A stretch of DNA of 6,290 nt, taken from assembly GCF_000173615.1 (NCBI RefSeq), contig NZ_ABZS01000097.1, forward strand, positions 1 through 6,290, given 5' to 3'. The notes beneath the pieces were generated by a model. That model ran no database searches and was not told where the DNA came from. It saw nothing but the letters and a program-made list of their open reading frames with translations. Within the stretch, counting starts at the first letter, position 1, and the number at the start of each line of letters is the position of its first letter. This DNA is from Sulfurihydrogenibium yellowstonense SS-5 (GTDB taxonomy: Bacteria > Aquificota > Aquificia > Aquificales > Hydrogenothermaceae). Below, piece after piece: positions 5,332 to 6,290 of this stretch. A program made the position numbers and the translations under genes.

Positions 5332-5719
5332 GTTAATCTATAAAAGGAAAGTTAATTTTTATGAAACAGACGCTCAGGGGATAGTACATCACTCAAACTA
5401 TCCCCGATATTTTGAGGAAGCAAGGGGATATTATTTAGAACATATAGGTTTTCCATATCATAAATTAAGGGAAGAGCTAAGAGTTGATGTCGTTCTTCTG
5501 TCTTTAAACGTCCAATATCTAAAACCAGTCTATTTTGGCGAGGAGTTAGAAATCAGATTCTCTATCATAGAAAAGGATAAATTTTTCTTTAAATTTAAAT
5601 ATGAAGTTTTTTCAAATGAAGAATTAAAGACAGTTGGAGAGACGAAACACTGCTGTCTAAATAGAGATACAAGAAAAATAATTAAAATTCCACAAATTCT
5701 ATACGAGAGAATGGTGTAA
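5324..5719 (+). CDS. Acyl-CoA thioesterase, YbgC/4-hydroxybenzoyl-CoA thioesterase family (hotdog fold)
   Basis: The enzyme hydrolyses an acyl-CoA thioester, and the real substrate cannot be read from sequence. The 131-residue length is that of a single hotdog domain. The family's N-terminal active-site signature is clear: FYETDAQGIVHHSNYPRYFE (12-31), with Asp16 at the position of the catalytic Asp of 4-HBA-CoA thioesterase, followed by the long central helix (FEEARGYYLEHIG). A later LNVQYLKPVYFGEELEIR strand region (65-82) is also typical. YbgC proteins in other bacteria often accompany tol-pal genes, but none are seen here. The start overlaps the stop of the preceding gene (ATGAATAA), which implies translational coupling with the second paralogue. 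Candidate substrates include short-chain acyl-CoA or a menaquinone-pathway CoA ester. Confidence 0.9.
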   Translation: MNKLIYKRKVNFYETDAQGIVHHSNYPRYFEEARGYYLEHIGFPYHKLREELRVDVVLLSLNVQYLKPVYFGEELEIRFSIIEKDKFFFKFKYEVFSNEELKTVGETKHCCLNRDTRKIIKIPQILYERMV

Positions 5720-5744
5720 ATTCTTATTTATGATTGTTCCAGCT

Positions 5745-5830
5745 GGGAATCTTACAATTGTCTTCAGGATTGCAGTAAGATTCTCCCTAATGTCATTGTA
5801 CAGCCGGCGAAGAATCTCCGCTTTTTAACT
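5745..5830. repeat. Dispersed palindromic repeat, copy D (diverged), with hairpin after the thioesterase gene
   Basis: The right core TGTCATTGTACAGCCGGCG followed by AAGAATCTC (5791-5818) matches copies A and C. To its left, GGGAATCTTAC (5745-5755) pairs with GTAAGATTCTCCC (5775-5787) apart from a two-base bulge, around a 19-base loop. The hairpin begins 26 bp after the thioesterase stop. No T-run follows it, so it does not look like a standard intrinsic terminator, but it could protect or define the 3' end of the message. Confidence 0.55.
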
Positions 5831-5852
5831 ACTACTTATTTACTGTAATGGC

Positions 5853-5864
5853 AATTCATGAATT
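5853..5864. repeat. Perfect 12-bp palindrome
   Basis: AATTCATGAATT is a perfect palindrome in the spacer between repeat copies D and E. It is AT-rich and may be chance. The surrounding 5831-5892 stretch holds no gene that I can support. Confidence 0.3.
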
Positions 5865-5892
5865 ACTTCTACTTTTGCTTTTTAAAAAAGAG

Positions 5893-6022
5893 CCCATCCG
5901 ACTAAAGTCTTCAGAATGACGGTAAAAGGTTGAATTATAAACGTAAGAAAAGAGGATAGCCCTATTTATCATTCTGCAGCCGTCAAAAAATCTCTCACTT
6001 TTACCAAATTTCTCACCCGACG
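5893..6022. repeat. Dispersed palindromic repeat, copy E
   Basis: This copy contains ACTAAAGTCTTCAGAATGAC (5901-5920), the central block GGTTGAATTATAAACGTAA (5928-5946), AGGATAGCCCTA, the right core ATCATTCTGCAGCCGTC (starting 5968) and the terminal AAATTTCTCACCCGACG. AGAATGAC and ATCATTCT form facing inverted segments. The outer left tip (GGGTGAG) is missing, while the right tip is well kept. Confidence 0.65.
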
Positions 6023-6114
6023 ATTGATATTATTATCTTTAGTTTGTTTATTTTTTTTAGAATTTCTAAATCTTCTTTACTTTCTTTAATCAAGGTTAAA
6101 TTTAAGTATGGCAT
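6013..6114 (-). CDS. Possible short ORF or gene remnant (33 aa)
   Basis: A minus-strand frame from ATG at 6114 to TGA at 6013 encodes 33 residues starting MPYLNLTLIKESKEDLEI, followed by a Lys/Ile-rich end. The composition is protein-like, but there is no SD before the ATG. The last residues and the stop lie within the right tip of repeat copy E, as if the reading frame had been cut by the repeat. It would be divergent from the gene at 6161. It could be a remnant of a longer gene or simply chance in AT-rich DNA. No family is recognised. Confidence 0.2.
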   Translation of the reverse strand: MPYLNLTLIKESKEDLEILKKINKLKIIISIVG

Positions 6115-6160
6115 ACATGATAAGATATTAATAATAAAATTTTGTTTGGAGCAGACTAAT

Positions 6161-6290
6161 ATGAGTTTAGAAAAAGTTATAGATATAGCAAAAAAAGAGT
6201 TGAAAGGTTATGAATGGGAAATTTTTTATTTAAAAAATAAAAAGTTAAAATCTCAATCAAACGACCTTAAACTTGATAAAGTATCAGTTT
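6161..6290 (+). CDS. Probable TldD/PmbA-family protein, N-terminal fragment
   Basis: An ATG at 6161 preceded by GGAG (6148-6151, nine-base spacing) opens a frame that runs off the window after 43 codons. The start MSLEKVIDIAKKELKGYEWE followed by IFYLKNKKLKSQSND fits the first domain of TldD/PmbA proteins: an N-terminal helix, then strands with a 'substrate-of-self' pattern of Glu/Ile, charged turn and Gln-Ser. Those proteins form TldD/TldE-type metalloprotease complexes that process peptide modifications such as microcin B17. The metal site lies further downstream and is not in the window, so the assignment rests on a short region. The gene is separated from the thioesterase by repeats and probably has its own promoter. 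Confidence 0.55.
   Translation, partial: MSLEKVIDIAKKELKGYEWEIFYLKNKKLKSQSNDLKLDKVSV

Noticed and set aside
6106..6116. GTATG-G-CATAC inverted repeat upstream of the 6161 gene as an operator.
   Set aside because: Five-base arms in AT-rich DNA are too short to distinguish from chance, and no clear promoter could be placed around it.

Overview
The window is strongly AT-rich bacterial DNA. Its proteins are rich in Lys, Glu, Ile and Tyr, and its genes are tightly packed with good Shine-Dalgarno (SD) sites. This composition, together with a phosphohexomutase, a YbgC-type thioesterase and the start of what looks like a TldD/PmbA protein, fits an AT-rich thermophile such as the Aquificales (a Sulfurihydrogenibium-like genome). 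That placement is an impression from composition and gene style, not a demonstrated identity.

Left end (1-420): a minus-strand pair, made of a 64-aa acidic hypothetical protein and the first 19 codons of a following gene that runs off the window. They lie behind a promoter with a TATAAT box and four phased TTAACA/TTAATA hexamers, which look like a binding site for a PhoB/PhoP-type (OmpR-family) response regulator.

421-1768: an IS3-family insertion sequence read on the minus strand. Its DDE transposase half (OrfB) is intact. The upstream OrfA half is broken by two indels that together restore the frame.

1769-2172: no intact gene. This stretch holds two copies of a dispersed palindromic repeat and a promoter for the plus-strand cluster.

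2173-5719: a plus-strand cluster, probably one or two operons. In order it encodes a 57-aa single-pass membrane protein, a 167-aa membrane-anchored protein with a possible DUF302-like outer domain, a phosphoglucomutase/phosphomannomutase, a 139-aa acidic hypothetical protein, a 137-aa divergent paralogue of it, and a hotdog-fold acyl-CoA thioesterase. The first four genes overlap or are about 10 bp apart. The two paralogues are separated by a repeat insertion that also creates a false N-terminal extension on the second one. The last two genes overlap by 8 bp. The genes do not form one recognisable pathway: the mutase points to sugar-phosphate or cell-envelope metabolism, and the paralogue pair is unassigned.

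5720-6160: two more repeat copies and a possible 33-codon minus-strand ORF that ends inside one of them. 6161 to the end: the start of a probable TldD/PmbA-family gene.

The most unusual feature is the repeat family. At least five copies plus a fragment fill most of the intergenic space. They have long terminal inverted arms, and at two places their right ends may contribute -35 promoter sequence to the adjacent gene.
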